64,000 nucleotides of DNA. Origin: Flavobacterium erciyesense (GTDB lineage: Bacteria > Bacteroidota > Bacteroidia > Flavobacteriales > Flavobacteriaceae). Below the pieces are notes generated by a model. It was not told the DNA's origin. It did no database searches and saw only the letters and a program-made list of their open reading frames with translations. The stretch is from the NCBI RefSeq assembly GCF_018069925.1, contig NZ_JAGPXB010000009.1, positions 1 to 64,000 of the forward strand, read 5' to 3'. Positions within the stretch are counted from its first letter, which is position 1. Each line of letters opens with the position of its first letter. The position numbers were made by a program, and so were the translations under genes. This document shows, one piece after another, positions 63,540-64,000 of this stretch.

Positions 63540-64000
63540 ATGAAAAATTTTAAAATTTTAGCCTTTGCATTAATCACATTAGTTAGCTTTTCATCTTGTA
63601 ATAACGACGATCCAATTGCGGTTAACGAAGAAGAATTGATTACTACGGTAACAACTACTTTAACTTCAGGAAACCAAACAATTACATTAACGTCAAAAGA
63701 TCTTGATGGTGATGGTCCTAATATGCCTGTGATTACTGTTTCAGGTGAACTAGCATTAAATACTACTTATACAGGAGCAGTTAGTTTTTTAAATGAATCA
63801 GTAACTCCTGCTGATAATATTACAGCAGAAATTTTAGAAGAAGGAGTTGAGCACCAGTTATTTTTTCAGGCACCAGCGGCAGTAGGTGCTTTTACTTATG
63901 CAGATGCAGATGCTAATGGAAAGCCAATTGGTTTAAAATTTACTTTAAAAACAGGAGCGACTGCTACAACAGGCTCAATCACGGTAACTTTAAGACATGA
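63540..64000 (+). CDS. Lipoprotein downstream of the TonB receptor (3' end missing)
   Basis: The frame runs from ATG at 63540 to the right edge without a stop, giving about 153 visible residues. The N-terminus MKNFKILAFALITLVSFSSC ends in a lipoprotein-type Cys at position 20, followed by NNDDP, the Asn/Asp-rich start common for surface-exposed lipoproteins in Bacteroidota. The remainder is all-beta by pattern with GELALNTTYTGAVSFLNESV. It starts 17 bases after the receptor stop and is probably its co-transcribed partner, perhaps a substrate-binding surface lipoprotein. The fold and function are not recognised. Confidence 0.8.
   Translation, partial: MKNFKILAFALITLVSFSSCNNDDPIAVNEEELITTVTTTLTSGNQTITLTSKDLDGDGPNMPVITVSGELALNTTYTGAVSFLNESVTPADNITAEILEEGVEHQLFFQAPAAVGAFTYADADANGKPIGLKFTLKTGATATTGSITVTLRH

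Overview
The window looks like a chromosome segment from a Flavobacterium-like member of the Bacteroidota (Flavobacteriaceae). The evidence is low GC content, type IX secretion (T9SS) sorting domains of both type A and type B, PorP/SprF and PorE-like proteins, a GLPGLI protein, CarboxypepD_reg/TonB receptors, the MurF-alanine racemase fusion typical of the phylum, and repeated -7 elements of the form TAnnTTTG. Shine-Dalgarno sequences are not evident. No phage, IS element, integrase or CRISPR array was seen.

Layout. 1-4.3 kb: the 3' end of a repeat-rich T9SS type B surface adhesin with its PorP/SprF and PorE-like OmpA partners. 4.4-9.0 kb: a secreted protein of unknown function, then a translationally coupled GLPGLI/outer-membrane receptor-like pair. 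9.2-16.1 kb: an RND efflux operon (TetR, TolC, membrane fusion protein, RND pump) and a YceI gene. The TetR and YceI promoters carry nearly the same 28-bp inverted repeat, so they probably form one regulon. 16.3-22.7 kb: polyprenyl diphosphate synthase, a small conserved protein, an outer-membrane protein, and the E1 and E2 genes of 2-oxoglutarate dehydrogenase. 23.0-28.3 kb: a large modular T9SS type A protein, a retropepsin-like protease and a WD40 protein.

28.4-42.0 kb: a run of secreted and outer-membrane genes. One is a 2030-residue PKD array fused to a beta-lactamase-family serine hydrolase. Three of the proteins are linked by shared domains. The run is transcribed divergently from a membrane histidine kinase and LuxR-type response regulator pair, and two palindromes lie in the intergenic region. 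42.2-45.8 kb: TatD nuclease, acyltransferase, type I asparaginase, tRNA-Ser(GGA) and a duplicated intergenic repeat.

45.8-54.1 kb: the most striking region. Two nearly identical pilin-like proteins, a two-domain periplasmic chaperone-like protein, a 1453-residue usher-like beta-barrel and two further small secreted subunits stand in the order of a chaperone-usher fimbrial operon. The barrel protein has usher-type features (an LGD...FDS...GFR segment and two C-terminal Ig-like domains) joined to an unusual N-terminus of six 180-bp repeats and NEW3-like domains. I read it as a candidate, possibly undescribed, chaperone-usher-like system in Bacteroidota.

54.4-64 kb: an outer-membrane barrel, a PAP2-like membrane protein, MurF-Alr, MscL, an intergenic region rich in repeats, aspartate-semialdehyde dehydrogenase, and a small Cys/His protein followed by a TonB receptor and a lipoprotein cut by the right edge.

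All functional calls come from reading motifs and architecture by eye; no database search was run.
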